Shown one piece after another: positions 35,611-44,545 of a DNA stretch of 64,000 nt (the first letter of the stretch is position 1; every line of letters starts with the position of its first letter). The stretch spans positions 248,001 to 312,000 of the forward strand of contig NZ_JABAHZ010000002.1 in NCBI RefSeq assembly GCF_012641265.1. The letters run 5' to 3'. The notes under the pieces are model-generated. The model ran no database searches. It was not told where the DNA came from and saw nothing but the letters and a program-made list of their open reading frames with translations. This DNA comes from Chitinophaga eiseniae. Lineage in GTDB: Bacteria > Bacteroidota > Bacteroidia > Chitinophagales > Chitinophagaceae. Position numbers and translations under genes: made by a program.

Positions 35611-37044
35611 TTAGTAGTTAATATTCAACAAGCGCAATTTATTATACAGTGTTTTGCGATCGATGTTCAGCACCTGGGCAGCTTTGGTTTTATTGTATTT
35701 CACTTCTTTCAGCACATTAATAATCTTGTTGTACTCTGCTTGCAGCGCTACTGTTTTCAGGTCGTTATCATTGGAAAGCAGGGCCAGTTCGCCGGAGATC
35801 TGCACTTCTTCCTGTGTTTGGGTAAATGCTTCTTTCATTTCAAGCGGCAATGCCGACATGGTAATATCTTCCATTTCAGGTGTTAACAGGCAGGCCCTCC
35901 TGATCACATTTTTCAGCTCACGGATATTACCTGGCCAGTTGTATTGCCTGAAACAATCCCACACTTCTGCAGAGATCTTACCACAGGATTTATCCAGTTC
36001 TCTTTCCACCTGGTTTACGAAGGCAGAAGTAAAGAGTGGCAGGTCTTCGCGACGTTCTCTCAACGGTGGAATGTAAATGGTAAACTCGTTCAGGCGGTGA
36101 AAAAGATCTTCCCTGAATTTACCCCGTTGTACAGACTCAGAGAGCTTTTCATTGGAGGCTACGATGATGCGTACATCGATGGGAATCTCTTTCAGGCTGC
36201 CTACGCGGCGAATCAATTTTTCCTGCAATACCCGGAGCAGGGCTACCTGGATATCGTAAGACAAGTTGGAAATTTCGTCGAGGAATAAGGTACCTCCCTG
36301 TGCTTGTTCGAATGCACCGATTTTGGTATTGATAGCACCGGTAAAGGAACCTTTTTCGTGGCCAAATAGTTCACTGGCGGCCAATTCTTTCGACAGGCTT
36401 CCGCAATCCAGTGCTACAAAGGGTTGCTGGTTTCTTTTGCTATGATGGTGGATCAGGTGTGCTACCGATTCCTTGCCTGTACCGGTTTCGCCAAAGATGA
36501 TCACACTATAGTCGGTAGGCGCTACCAGCTTAATCTGGCGGAATAGTTCCTTGGCGCCCAGGCTTTCGCCATACACGTATTTATCATTTTTATCGCTTTG
36601 ATTGCGGGAAAGCAAGGTTTCCCGCATTTCCGGTTCCGACCCTGATTCTACAGGCCTTACGGCTTGTCGTTCCTGTTCCGCTTCTTTATGCGCAAAAGCT
36701 TTATGTACCAGGTTTAAAATTTCATCGGGGTACAGTGGCTTGGAAAGATAGTCGTAGGCACCGTTTTTCACCATTTCCACGGCCACTCTTACATCAGTAT
36801 AACCGGTGATAATGATAACGATCGTAGCGGGATTGATCTGGTGAATATCTTGTAGCAGCTGGGCGCCATCTGTATCTTTGAGCCGGTAATCACAAAGTAC
36901 CAGGTCATAGGCTTTCTCTTTCATCATTTTCAATGCGGCGCCGCCGGTCATGGTAGTATCCACATCAAATCCATGCTTCCCGAGAAATTTACTCAGGAGG
37001 GTACAGATATTAATTTCATCATCTATAATCAGGATATTTTTCAT
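35611..37044 (-). CDS. Sigma-54-dependent response regulator (NtrC family)
   Basis: The 477-residue protein has a receiver (Asp52 in LCDYRLKD), an AAA+ domain with Walker A GETGTGKE (185-192), the sigma-54 loop as GSFTGA (232-237, Ser in place of the common Ala) and Walker B region GGTLFLDEIS, and a C-terminal Fis-type helix-turn-helix (TKAAQVLNIDRKTLYNKL). It converges with the hybrid kinase gene, 55 bp away. Together with the lone receiver gene downstream-facing at 37118 it forms a two-component group without a classical operon. Confidence 0.94.
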   Translation of the reverse strand: MKNILIIDDEINICTLLSKFLGKHGFDVDTTMTGGAALKMMKEKAYDLVLCDYRLKDTDGAQLLQDIHQINPATIVIIITGYTDVRVAVEMVKNGAYDYLSKPLYPDEILNLVHKAFAHKEAEQERQAVRPVESGSEPEMRETLLSRNQSDKNDKYVYGESLGAKELFRQIKLVAPTDYSVIIFGETGTGKESVAHLIHHHSKRNQQPFVALDCGSLSKELAASELFGHEKGSFTGAINTKIGAFEQAQGGTLFLDEISNLSYDIQVALLRVLQEKLIRRVGSLKEIPIDVRIIVASNEKLSESVQRGKFREDLFHRLNEFTIYIPPLRERREDLPLFTSAFVNQVERELDKSCGKISAEVWDCFRQYNWPGNIRELKNVIRRACLLTPEMEDITMSALPLEMKEAFTQTQEEVQISGELALLSNDNDLKTVALQAEYNKIINVLKEVKYNKTKAAQVLNIDRKTLYNKLRLLNINY

Positions 37045-37117
37045 ACTTCTTTAATATGTGGTAATTGGCAACAGAATAGCTAGATAAAATTACTAATTAA
37101 AAATAAGCGGCATTTCA

Positions 37118-37480
37118 TCAGCATTTAATATTGTCTATTAGTTCATCAACATGTTTGACGCTAAAAGGTTTAGCGAGGAAAAAAGCAGCGCCGGCATTCA
37201 ACGCTGTTTGCTTTTCCATGGCATTGTCGTACGCGCTGATGGTAATAACGGGCAAGGAGGGGCATTTTTCCTTAATTATAGGCAATGCCTCCAGCCCCGA
37301 GCCATCCGGGAGGTGTATATCGAGGAAAAGGAGATCCGGCTGATGCTTAAAGATCGATTGCAATCCTTCCCCCAGTTCATGTACATACCTGACCGTATAT
37401 CCATGGCGGACGAGGGTAAGCTGCAATAATCTACATATATCCGGCTCGTCATCAATAATCAGAATACTGGGATATTTCAT
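37118..37480 (-). CDS. Single-domain response regulator
   Basis: From the ATG at 37480 this encodes 120 residues, a receiver domain only: IIDDEPD at the start, the phospho-acceptor Asp in LLFLDIHLPDG, and Lys in FLAKPFSVK. With no output domain, it is likely to act in a phosphorelay or by protein contact. The frame is open to 37540, but that start would overlap the end of the upstream glycosyltransferase gene by 53 bp and adds an unrelated N-terminus. The chosen start leaves 7 bp after the glycosyltransferase stop at 37488, so the two are co-transcribed, and the next gene, an NtrC-type regulator, follows at 73 bp. Confidence 0.85.
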   Translation of the reverse strand: MKYPSILIIDDEPDICRLLQLTLVRHGYTVRYVHELGEGLQSIFKHQPDLLFLDIHLPDGSGLEALPIIKEKCPSLPVITISAYDNAMEKQTALNAGAAFFLAKPFSVKHVDELIDNIKC

Positions 37481-37487
37481 TTTACTA

Positions 37488-39758
37488 TCAGTTGAACCCG
37501 AGTCGGGCGGGCTCCAGGTTCTTTTGTCTCGTTGTAACATATTTATGTTTATTCCACTGTTCCATCAAAAGTCTGGCTATCAGGTAACAAACGGTAGATT
37601 CGGCGCCCTGGTTCTGGTTAATATTGTTTTTTTCCAGGCCATCATAACAACCGTAAGTTAGTGGATTATAAACGAGTTGTTTCAGATGATTATTTCCCAG
37701 GTACCAACTGAATGCCAGACGCATTCTTTCCAGGTATGAATTGTTTTTTGTGATATTATAAAATGTATTCAGTGCCAGCATCGTATAAGCCACTTCTATG
37801 GATTGTTCCCCGCCTTCCTCCAGCGGCAACCGGGTGTCGCGATGATACCAGGTTTTGTTGCTGATCACCTTCATGTGACTGTCCGTAAAGGTTTTATTGC
37901 AAAGGAAGGTAAGACTGTCTTCTGCGGTTTTACGCCAGGCATCCACTCCGGCTACATGATAAGCCATCATCATCGCTTCCGGCAATACGGCGTTGCCGTA
38001 GGTCAGTGAGGACTCATACCAATGCCAGGTATCATCTGATTCTCCCTGGTAATAGCCGTATAGTTTGGACGCCAGATTTTCCAGCAATTCCGCTGCTCTT
38101 CCACCGGATTTATATTGCAGAAAATAGTATAAACCCTTAATGATAAAAGCGATAGCTCTGGGCGACCGGATGGCTGGTATCCAGTGGAAGCATTGGCGAA
38201 ACCGTGACAGCACTTCCTGGACCGTTTCAAACGGGAGGTGTTGGTGATAAGCCATGGTATATCCCAGGGCCCAAACCGCCCGGCCATTGGCATCTTCCAG
38301 GTTTACTTCCCCGTTCATGGGAGAAAAGTGGCCATGGATATCCACATAGTTCTGGAATTTCCCGGAGGGTTTCTGGCAATAGCCTATAAAATCGATGTAT
38401 TTCCGGCATAATGAATTCACAAAGGTGCTGGGCCTTAATTCCGTGCTATACATACACATGGCGATGAGCGCCCGGGCATTATCATCCAGTGTGTAGCCAT
38501 ACTCAGGATCGGGCACATCGTGTTTGGAAAACTGGAGCATTCCAAATGCGTCTGTCATGCGATCAATATGATCGAGGTACGGAGGGGGCAGGTTAGGCAA
38601 TATTTTGTCTTCTGCCAGGATCTCGCTGATGATGCCCATATGGGTAAGGGCTACATTTTCCCATATCGAGCTGCGTGTTTTTTCGATGGCCGACTGGCTC
38701 ATTTGCAGGCGCAGCTCCGGGTTGCCCAGCAACTGCAATGCGGCAGACGCCAGCTGTTCCGGGTTATTAAAATCTACCAGGCAGCCCGCGCCATCTTCCA
38801 GCATTTCAGTGGCTTGTACAAAAGAGGTGGAAATAACCGCGCAACCGGCGCTCATAGCGTATACAAAAGTACCGCTTACCGCCTGGTGCGGGTCTTTAGA
38901 AGTAAACAGGTAAATATCCGTTAATGACAAGTAATCGAGCAGTGTTTTGAGGGAGAGATACGCATTGACGAATCTCACGTTATTTTCCAGGTTCAATTCT
39001 TTTACCAGCTGTTCCAGGGAATTCCGGTACGCTTCTCCTTCCCTGGCACAAACCACCGGGTGTGTTTTTCCCAGCACCAGGTAAATGGCATCGGGATATT
39101 GCTTTACAATTTCCGTCATGGCCCGGATACCTGTTTCAATGCCTTTGTTCTCGCTGAGCAGGCCAAAGGTGCTGAGCACCATTTTGCCCTCCAGCTGGTA
39201 TTGTTTTTTCAGTGTGGGTATGTCCTCTACAATATATGCATGGGTACCATGTGGTATGTGCACAATTTTATCGGAGGGTACATGATATACGCGGCGCAGC
39301 AGTTCAGCCGAGGAACGGGTCATTACAATTACCTTTGCCGCCAATTCGCTGATAAGGCTTACCACCTTCATGCATTTGAGGTCGGGATAAGGTAATACGG
39401 TATGAAAGCGCACAATAAAAGGTTTGTCGAGCAAGGAGAGCATGGCCAGGAGGTTATGTCCATATTCGCCACCATATAGCCCAAATTCATGCTCAAAACA
39501 TACCAGGTCTATTTTATCATTCTCATTAATCTGCTGGGCAAAATCGATACAGTTGTCAATATCAAAGGGATTAACAGTATAGCTAACCGGCGGCTGTATT
39601 ACATTGGCCGCTTTGCCGGCTTCTTCAAGCGCTGCTATTTCAATCTGCAGGTTGCCAGCGAAATTTTTATTCATTGCATTTACCAGGTCCTGTGCAAACG
39701 TTGCAATACCACACTCGCGTGGTGGGTAAGAAGTGACAAAAAGCAAGGTTCTCTTCAT
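37488..39758 (-). CDS. GT4-type glycosyltransferase with a large C-terminal helical domain
   Basis: The 756-residue protein has an N-terminal GT-B glycosyltransferase (about 1-370): TSYPPRECGIATFAQDL, VPHGTHAY region, and the donor-binding stretch SGTFVYAMSAGCAVISTS. The remaining 370 residues are helical and contain DDNARALIAMCMYS, NGRAVWALGYTMAYH and EQSIEVAYTMLAL, which resemble an alpha/alpha-toroid of glycan-active enzymes. So it may both transfer and remodel sugars, but this is inference. No signal peptide is present. It is the first gene of a minus-strand group with two response regulators, unusual for a sugar gene. Confidence 0.8.
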   Translation of the reverse strand: MKRTLLFVTSYPPRECGIATFAQDLVNAMNKNFAGNLQIEIAALEEAGKAANVIQPPVSYTVNPFDIDNCIDFAQQINENDKIDLVCFEHEFGLYGGEYGHNLLAMLSLLDKPFIVRFHTVLPYPDLKCMKVVSLISELAAKVIVMTRSSAELLRRVYHVPSDKIVHIPHGTHAYIVEDIPTLKKQYQLEGKMVLSTFGLLSENKGIETGIRAMTEIVKQYPDAIYLVLGKTHPVVCAREGEAYRNSLEQLVKELNLENNVRFVNAYLSLKTLLDYLSLTDIYLFTSKDPHQAVSGTFVYAMSAGCAVISTSFVQATEMLEDGAGCLVDFNNPEQLASAALQLLGNPELRLQMSQSAIEKTRSSIWENVALTHMGIISEILAEDKILPNLPPPYLDHIDRMTDAFGMLQFSKHDVPDPEYGYTLDDNARALIAMCMYSTELRPSTFVNSLCRKYIDFIGYCQKPSGKFQNYVDIHGHFSPMNGEVNLEDANGRAVWALGYTMAYHQHLPFETVQEVLSRFRQCFHWIPAIRSPRAIAFIIKGLYYFLQYKSGGRAAELLENLASKLYGYYQGESDDTWHWYESSLTYGNAVLPEAMMMAYHVAGVDAWRKTAEDSLTFLCNKTFTDSHMKVISNKTWYHRDTRLPLEEGGEQSIEVAYTMLALNTFYNITKNNSYLERMRLAFSWYLGNNHLKQLVYNPLTYGCYDGLEKNNINQNQGAESTVCYLIARLLMEQWNKHKYVTTRQKNLEPARLGFN

Positions 39759-40176
39759 GGTAACAATTTTTAGCTAAACCAGTTATCAAATTGCCTGTTT
39801 TCCCTTCCGGATCGGGACATTGGATGTTTCAAATATCAATCCAATGCCGTCCCTACGCGGTTACCGCCGTTTATGACTATCAGAACCGTAGAATTAATTC
39901 CACACTTTTTTCCCCGTTTTTTAGCCATTCTGGAGATAATACGATAGGGTATTTACATTTAATTAACAGTGTCTATAAACATAATTAATTACAATTGTAA
40001 TATAATTCAATCATTAGCCACTTATATTTAGCACAAATGACATTATTTAACCAATATATCAGCAACAAAAATGCTCATTTGTCCATTTCAGCTTATTTTA
40101 GCTGGAGTAAGCATTCCGGGCTACCATTAAATTACACAGGTCTACCATTCCTTTTTTCATTTAAACCCAAGGCGCT
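39759..40176. other. 418-bp AT-rich divergent intergenic region
   Basis: It separates the glycosyltransferase gene from the small gene at 40177. ATTACAATTGTAAT at 39988-40001 is a perfect 14-bp palindrome in a very AT-rich context and may be an operator. No consensus promoter pair or small gene is supported. Confidence 0.35.
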
Positions 40177-40455
40177 ATGAGAAACATTGCATGTACATTT
40201 AATGTAGATGGGGTACCTACCAAAATCAATTTGAGGAAGTTGCCAAAGCAACGCAGATTTCAGGCTATTATAGACCGCAACATCACGGAATACATTATTT
40301 CAGATGAAACCAATGAGATAGAATACTACGAGGGGCCGGTACTAAATGAATATCTTTCTACGCGAATAGCCACGCTGATCAAACAGTACTTTCCCAATGT
40401 ACGGGCTATTATAAAAATTGGGGAAGATAACTATGAGGATTACGACGATTTTTAG
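40177..40455 (+). CDS. Small acidic protein of unknown function
   Basis: The 92-residue protein has no signal peptide or membrane segment. It contains a basic centre (INLRKLPKQRRFQAII), a strand-rich middle (ITEYIISDETNEIEYYEG) and a very acidic C-terminus (GEDNYEDYDDF). I recognise no family. The start at 40177 is the only ATG before the conserved-looking part. It stands alone between a large AT-rich region and a GC-rich hairpin. Confidence 0.55.
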   Translation: MRNIACTFNVDGVPTKINLRKLPKQRRFQAIIDRNITEYIISDETNEIEYYEGPVLNEYLSTRIATLIKQYFPNVRAIIKIGEDNYEDYDDF

Positions 40456-40465
40456 TCGCGTTCCC

Positions 40466-40495
40466 GTTCCGCCCCGCGGAATAACGGGGCGGAAC
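40466..40495. terminator. Hairpin between the small gene and gpsA
   Basis: GTTCCGCCCCG (40466-40476) pairs perfectly with CGGGGCGGAAC (40485-40495). No T-run follows on either strand, so it may stop transcription only weakly or serve mRNA stability for the two convergent genes. Confidence 0.5.
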
Positions 40496-40508
40496 AAGAA
40501 AACCGGGA

Positions 40509-41549
40509 TCAGATAAACCCTTTCTCCAGCGACAGGAATGCTTCTGAAGGATGTACCTGTTGCCATAAAATGGCATATACTGCCTGCGCTACCGGCATAT
40601 AAGCGCCTATCTGTCTGTTCATTTCATACATACACTTACTTGCGTAATAACCTTCCGCCACCATATTCAGTTCCAGCTGGGCAGCCTTTACGCTGTAGCC
40701 TTTTCCGATCATATTACCGAAAGTACGGTTACGGCTATGTAACGAATAGCAGGTAACCAGCAGATCGCCCAGGTAAGCGCTGGCGCTGTAATTATGCACC
40801 ATCTGGGATGTTCCGGCCACCGCCGCTTTCTGCTCTTCATATTTTTCCAGGAAGCTTTGCATTTCCCGGAAGCAGTTGGTGATTAATACACTCAGGAAGT
40901 TATCTCCATATTCCAGTCCATGGGCAATACCAGCCCCCAGGGCGTAAATATTCTTTAATACCGCTGCCAGCTGCACGCCTACCACATCTGTGTTGACGAT
41001 CGTTTGCAGGAAGCTGCCGGTAAATTTGTCTGCAATTGCCTGGGTAGCTTCCAATGAAGCGCCTGAAAAAGTGAGATAAGATAATTTTTCGTTGGCCACT
41101 TCTTCTGCATGGCAAGGGCCTGTAATGGTAAAATATTGATTAGCCGGTAACTCAAACTGCTTGTAGAGGTATTGTCCAATCAGGTCATTATTGCTGGGCA
41201 CCAGGCCTTTAATGGCAGATATGATTTTCTTATTGCGCAGCGCATCCGGGGGCAACAGGCTTAATACATCTTCCAGGAAAGCCGAAGGTACAGCCAGCAC
41301 TAATTCATCACAGGCAGCTACCATGGCTGGCAGATCGCTACTGAGCGATAGCAGGCTGGTATCAAAGTATACAGAGGTGAGATAATGCTTATTATGATGC
41401 CGCAGCTGCATATGGCGGATAGTTTCATCATTCCTTATCCACCAATGTATAGGGTGCCCGTTGTCTGTCAGAATTTTTGCCAGTGCGGTAGCCCAGCTTC
41501 CGCTGCCAATAATGCCAATGCTCTTGCTCACGATGCTTTTTTTGTGCAA
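40509..41549 (-). CDS. gpsA: NAD(P)-dependent glycerol-3-phosphate dehydrogenase
   Basis: The 346-residue protein reduces dihydroxyacetone phosphate to sn-glycerol 3-phosphate for phospholipid synthesis. The Rossmann motif GIIGSGSWATALA (about 12-24) is at the N-terminus. The GPCHAEEVA segment is near residue 143 and the catalytic Lys is in VLKNIYALGAG (about 196-206). The family is 330-345 residues, so the gene is complete. It is the last gene after the export locus, 103 bp after the second adaptor gene; a repeat-derived hairpin lies in that gap. Whether it shares the export operon's transcript is not clear. Confidence 0.95.
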   Translation of the reverse strand: MHKKSIVSKSIGIIGSGSWATALAKILTDNGHPIHWWIRNDETIRHMQLRHHNKHYLTSVYFDTSLLSLSSDLPAMVAACDELVLAVPSAFLEDVLSLLPPDALRNKKIISAIKGLVPSNNDLIGQYLYKQFELPANQYFTITGPCHAEEVANEKLSYLTFSGASLEATQAIADKFTGSFLQTIVNTDVVGVQLAAVLKNIYALGAGIAHGLEYGDNFLSVLITNCFREMQSFLEKYEEQKAAVAGTSQMVHNYSASAYLGDLLVTCYSLHSRNRTFGNMIGKGYSVKAAQLELNMVAEGYYASKCMYEMNRQIGAYMPVAQAVYAILWQQVHPSEAFLSLEKGFI

Positions 41550-41553
41550 TATA

Positions 41554-41625
41554 AGCAGAATGCGGAAAGCACAAAGCTATTGAGGCGAATGACCCGGACG
41601 GTTTTTTCCGGATCATTCGCCTCAA
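41554..41625. repeat. Second copy of the inverted-repeat family, with 18-bp stem
   Basis: 41580-41597 (TTGAGGCGAATGACCCGG) pairs with 41608-41625 (CCGGATCATTCGCCTCAA), with one mismatch. The left side, from AGCAGAATGCGGAAAGCACA onward, matches the repeat upstream of trmB: 25 of 31 bases are identical between 41561-41591 and 12271-12301. It sits between the second adaptor gene and gpsA and could end the export operon's transcript. Confidence 0.6.
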
Positions 41626-41652
41626 CAAAGACGTATACGAGATATCTTATCC

Positions 41653-43026
41653 CTACTTACTCTGGCCTTCAAACAGCTCAGACTTAGGTACTATCTTCAC
41701 TTTTTTGCCATTTTCCAGGGTCCTGGAAATCGCTGTATAAGGTGCGCTGATCACCTGGTCGCCTTCATTAATCCCTGAAAGGATCTGGATCCAGGCGTCA
41801 TCCTGCACGCCTGTTTTTACCGTTACCATTTTCACTGTCCCATCTTTCTGCAATACAAACACCACTTCGTTGACTGCCACCTTGGTATTGGCGGAAGAAC
41901 CGGGCGTAGTATCATCCTGCTTCTTTTTATCCTTATCCCCATGGGCATTGGATGAATCACGGGTAGATACAGCGTTGATAGGAATAGCCAGTACATTGTT
42001 GACATGCCTGGTTTGGATATTTACGCTGGCGCTCATGCCCGGGCGGAACGGAAATGTTCTGCTACCCGGCGTGATCAGGTCCTGGTAGCTTTCCGGCAGG
42101 ATACGGATATGTACGATATAGCTGGTTACCTGTTCTGCGGAAGAAGCGGTGGTAACGGTAGCAGTAGCTGCACCCTTGCTGGAGCTGGCAATTTGTGTTA
42201 TGATTCCTTTAAACTGGCGGTTGTTATAAGCATCTACCTCAATAATGGCGGTATCACCATATTTTACTTTCGGGATATCGTTTTCGCCTACATCTACCTG
42301 TACTTCCATGGTACTCATGTTAGCAATTCGCAGCATTTCGGTACCAGTCATTTGTGCTGTACCCACTACGCGTTCGCCTTTCTTTACGGAGAGCAGGGAA
42401 ATAATTCCGCTCATAGGTGCCGAGATCGTGGTACGACCCAGGTTTTTGTTGGCTTCATTCAGATCGGCCTTGGCGCTTTGGATCGCAAATTTATTACCAT
42501 TGATTTGCTGCAGGGATGCATTATAGTCGGCCTGGGTAGCCAGGTAAGTAGCTTCTGCGGTCTCAAATTCTGATCTTGAGATCACTTTCTGGCTAAGCAA
42601 TTCCTTGTTCCTTTCGTATGCTGCTTTACTCTGGGCCAGTTTGGCTTTATAAGAGTTTAAAGCGGCGGAGGTGTTGGCCAGCTGGGCCTGTTGCTGACTT
42701 ACGTAGGCGGCGGCTTTATCTACCATTGACCCGTAGATATCTGCGTATATGCGGGCCAGTACCTGGCCTTTTTTAACGGAATCCCCTTCCAGTACGAGGA
42801 GATCGGTAATTTCACCGGATACATCGGAGCTTACTTTTACCTCTATTTCGGGGTAAATTTTTCCGCTGGCAGTCACCACTTCAATGATATTCCTGTTGGC
42901 AGCCTTTTCAACAGCAACTTTAATCCCTTCTTCCTTACCAATCACTCCGGACGCTTTCAGTACCATGAGTAAAATAACGAGTGAACCAAGTATGCCTATG
43001 AGCCAATAAAGTGTCTTTTTCTTCAT
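41653..43026 (-). CDS. Periplasmic adaptor (HlyD/MacA-type) of an export system
   Basis: The 457-residue protein has an N-terminal membrane anchor (about 6-25), a barrel-sandwich/lipoyl domain (about 55-90 and 205-235), a coiled-coil hairpin (about 95-200, KAAYERNKELLSQKVISRSEFETAEATY region, here in part), and beta-barrel and membrane-proximal domains. An unusual Lys/Asp/Ser-rich insert (HGDKDKKKQDDTTPGSSAN) lies near residue 390. Adaptors of this kind link an inner-membrane ABC permease to TolC. It is the last gene of the export locus proper, 25 bp after the TolC gene. Confidence 0.92.
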   Translation of the reverse strand: MKKKTLYWLIGILGSLVILLMVLKASGVIGKEEGIKVAVEKAANRNIIEVVTASGKIYPEIEVKVSSDVSGEITDLLVLEGDSVKKGQVLARIYADIYGSMVDKAAAYVSQQQAQLANTSAALNSYKAKLAQSKAAYERNKELLSQKVISRSEFETAEATYLATQADYNASLQQINGNKFAIQSAKADLNEANKNLGRTTISAPMSGIISLLSVKKGERVVGTAQMTGTEMLRIANMSTMEVQVDVGENDIPKVKYGDTAIIEVDAYNNRQFKGIITQIASSSKGAATATVTTASSAEQVTSYIVHIRILPESYQDLITPGSRTFPFRPGMSASVNIQTRHVNNVLAIPINAVSTRDSSNAHGDKDKKKQDDTTPGSSANTKVAVNEVVFVLQKDGTVKMVTVKTGVQDDAWIQILSGINEGDQVISAPYTAISRTLENGKKVKIVPKSELFEGQSK

Positions 43027-43051
43027 AAAGCAATTTAATTTCCCGGCATCG

Positions 43052-44401
43052 CTACAGTGATATTTTCTGATCCCTGTAGAATTCCAGTAACTTCATTTTA
43101 AATATATAATCGTATTGCGCGGTTACTTTATCTACCTGTGCTTTGTACAATTTACTTTGTGTTGTAATATAGTCAATGGTGTTCATCAGCCCGAGATTGA
43201 ACCGTTTGGTAGCAAAATCGTAAGCTTTCTGTGCGGCCATCACCCCGGTAACAGAGGCGTTAAATTTCTGTAAGGCAGCTACTGCATTGGCATGCGCCGT
43301 ATAGATGTCCTGTTTCAGCTTCTGGTGATCCAGGTCACGGGTCAGTTCCAGGTTATACACATTCGCTTTTGCTTTAGCCACGTTGGTACGCTGCTGCCAG
43401 CCATTGAAAATCGGAACATTCAGGGTTAATCCTATTGATTTCCTATAGGTATTATCAATCTGGTCTTTAAACGGAAACAACTTCCCGGTCTGATCGTAAT
43501 AGTTGTTTGCGTAAGTGGTATATAACGTACCTCCCAGGCTGAGACTAGGATACAATTGTGATTTGGTGGCCTGATATGCCTTCGCTGCGCTGTGGATTTT
43601 CAGTTCATCTGCTTTTACCAGCGGGTAGGTGGTTAAAGCCGCACTATACACCATTTCTGGCGCCATTTCCTGCAGGGGAGCCAGTGGCAAAGATGTAATA
43701 TTTTCTGGTACTTCCGGTTCAAACGGAATCTCGAACCCAAGATTAAGATAGGCCTTGATCTGGAGTATCGAAAGGATCACGTTATTCTGGGCGGTTACCA
43801 GGTTGGTACTGTCCTGCGCCAGCTGGGCTTCCAGGTCGGCCTGATTACTTTCCGGAACAGAGCCGGCAATCACGAGTTTCTTCGTATTTCCCAGGTTAGA
43901 GTTGGTGAGCTTTACGTTTTCCTCGTTAACTTTTACCGTCTGGATATTCAATAAAATTTGGAGGAAGGCCGTAGCCACGTTGAAGGCGGCATCATTCCTG
44001 GCTTTTTCCAGCAGGAAACTATTGGCCTGTACATCCAACCGGTTGGCGGCAATCGTTCTTTGCTGGTAAAACCAGCTAAAAAGGTTGCTTTGCATGTTCA
44101 GGCTTCCACTACCGGAGAACACTGTCTGGTTTACGTACTGGTTATTTCCCAAACTAGGGGTCCTACCATCTGAGTATCCTCCCTGTGCCTGTCCGCTAAA
44201 GCCGGGGATCATTTGTAACCGGCTTTGTTGCAAGGTAAGGTCGGATAAACGCTTTTGTACCTCCTGCTGTTTAATAGTCAGGTTGTGTTGCAGGGCATAA
44301 TCCACACAGCGTTGTAAACTCCACGTATCCTGTGCTACAGCGGCTGATATGTTAGCAAACAATAAGATCAGGATTGCTCCTGCTATTCGGGATGTTCTCA
44401 T
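43052..44401 (-). CDS. TolC-family outer-membrane efflux protein
   Basis: From the ATG at 44401 this encodes 449 residues with a signal peptide (MRTSRIAGAILILLFANISA). Two OEP repeats of long helices and strands follow, as in TolC: ALQHNLTIKQQEVQKRLSDL in the first half, and NVPIFNGWQQRTNVAKAKAN and TKRFNLGLMNTIDYITTQS in the second. TolC-type trimers form the outer-membrane duct. The open frame continues to 44509, but the signal peptide fixes the start at 44401. It is the only outer-membrane duct gene in the locus, so the whole export system probably uses it. Confidence 0.92.
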   Translation of the reverse strand: MRTSRIAGAILILLFANISAAVAQDTWSLQRCVDYALQHNLTIKQQEVQKRLSDLTLQQSRLQMIPGFSGQAQGGYSDGRTPSLGNNQYVNQTVFSGSGSLNMQSNLFSWFYQQRTIAANRLDVQANSFLLEKARNDAAFNVATAFLQILLNIQTVKVNEENVKLTNSNLGNTKKLVIAGSVPESNQADLEAQLAQDSTNLVTAQNNVILSILQIKAYLNLGFEIPFEPEVPENITSLPLAPLQEMAPEMVYSAALTTYPLVKADELKIHSAAKAYQATKSQLYPSLSLGGTLYTTYANNYYDQTGKLFPFKDQIDNTYRKSIGLTLNVPIFNGWQQRTNVAKAKANVYNLELTRDLDHQKLKQDIYTAHANAVAALQKFNASVTGVMAAQKAYDFATKRFNLGLMNTIDYITTQSKLYKAQVDKVTAQYDYIFKMKLLEFYRDQKISL

Positions 44402-44545
44402 AACATTCCAAAAATATAATAATTGTGAGATTACTATTCCACCCTTCTTGATAGAAGGTAAAAATTTAGTAGGTATGGCTGTATACCTGACTAATTGAGT
44501 GTACAACATAGTCTTTTTTTTACATAATTCTTAAAAGCCGCCGGT

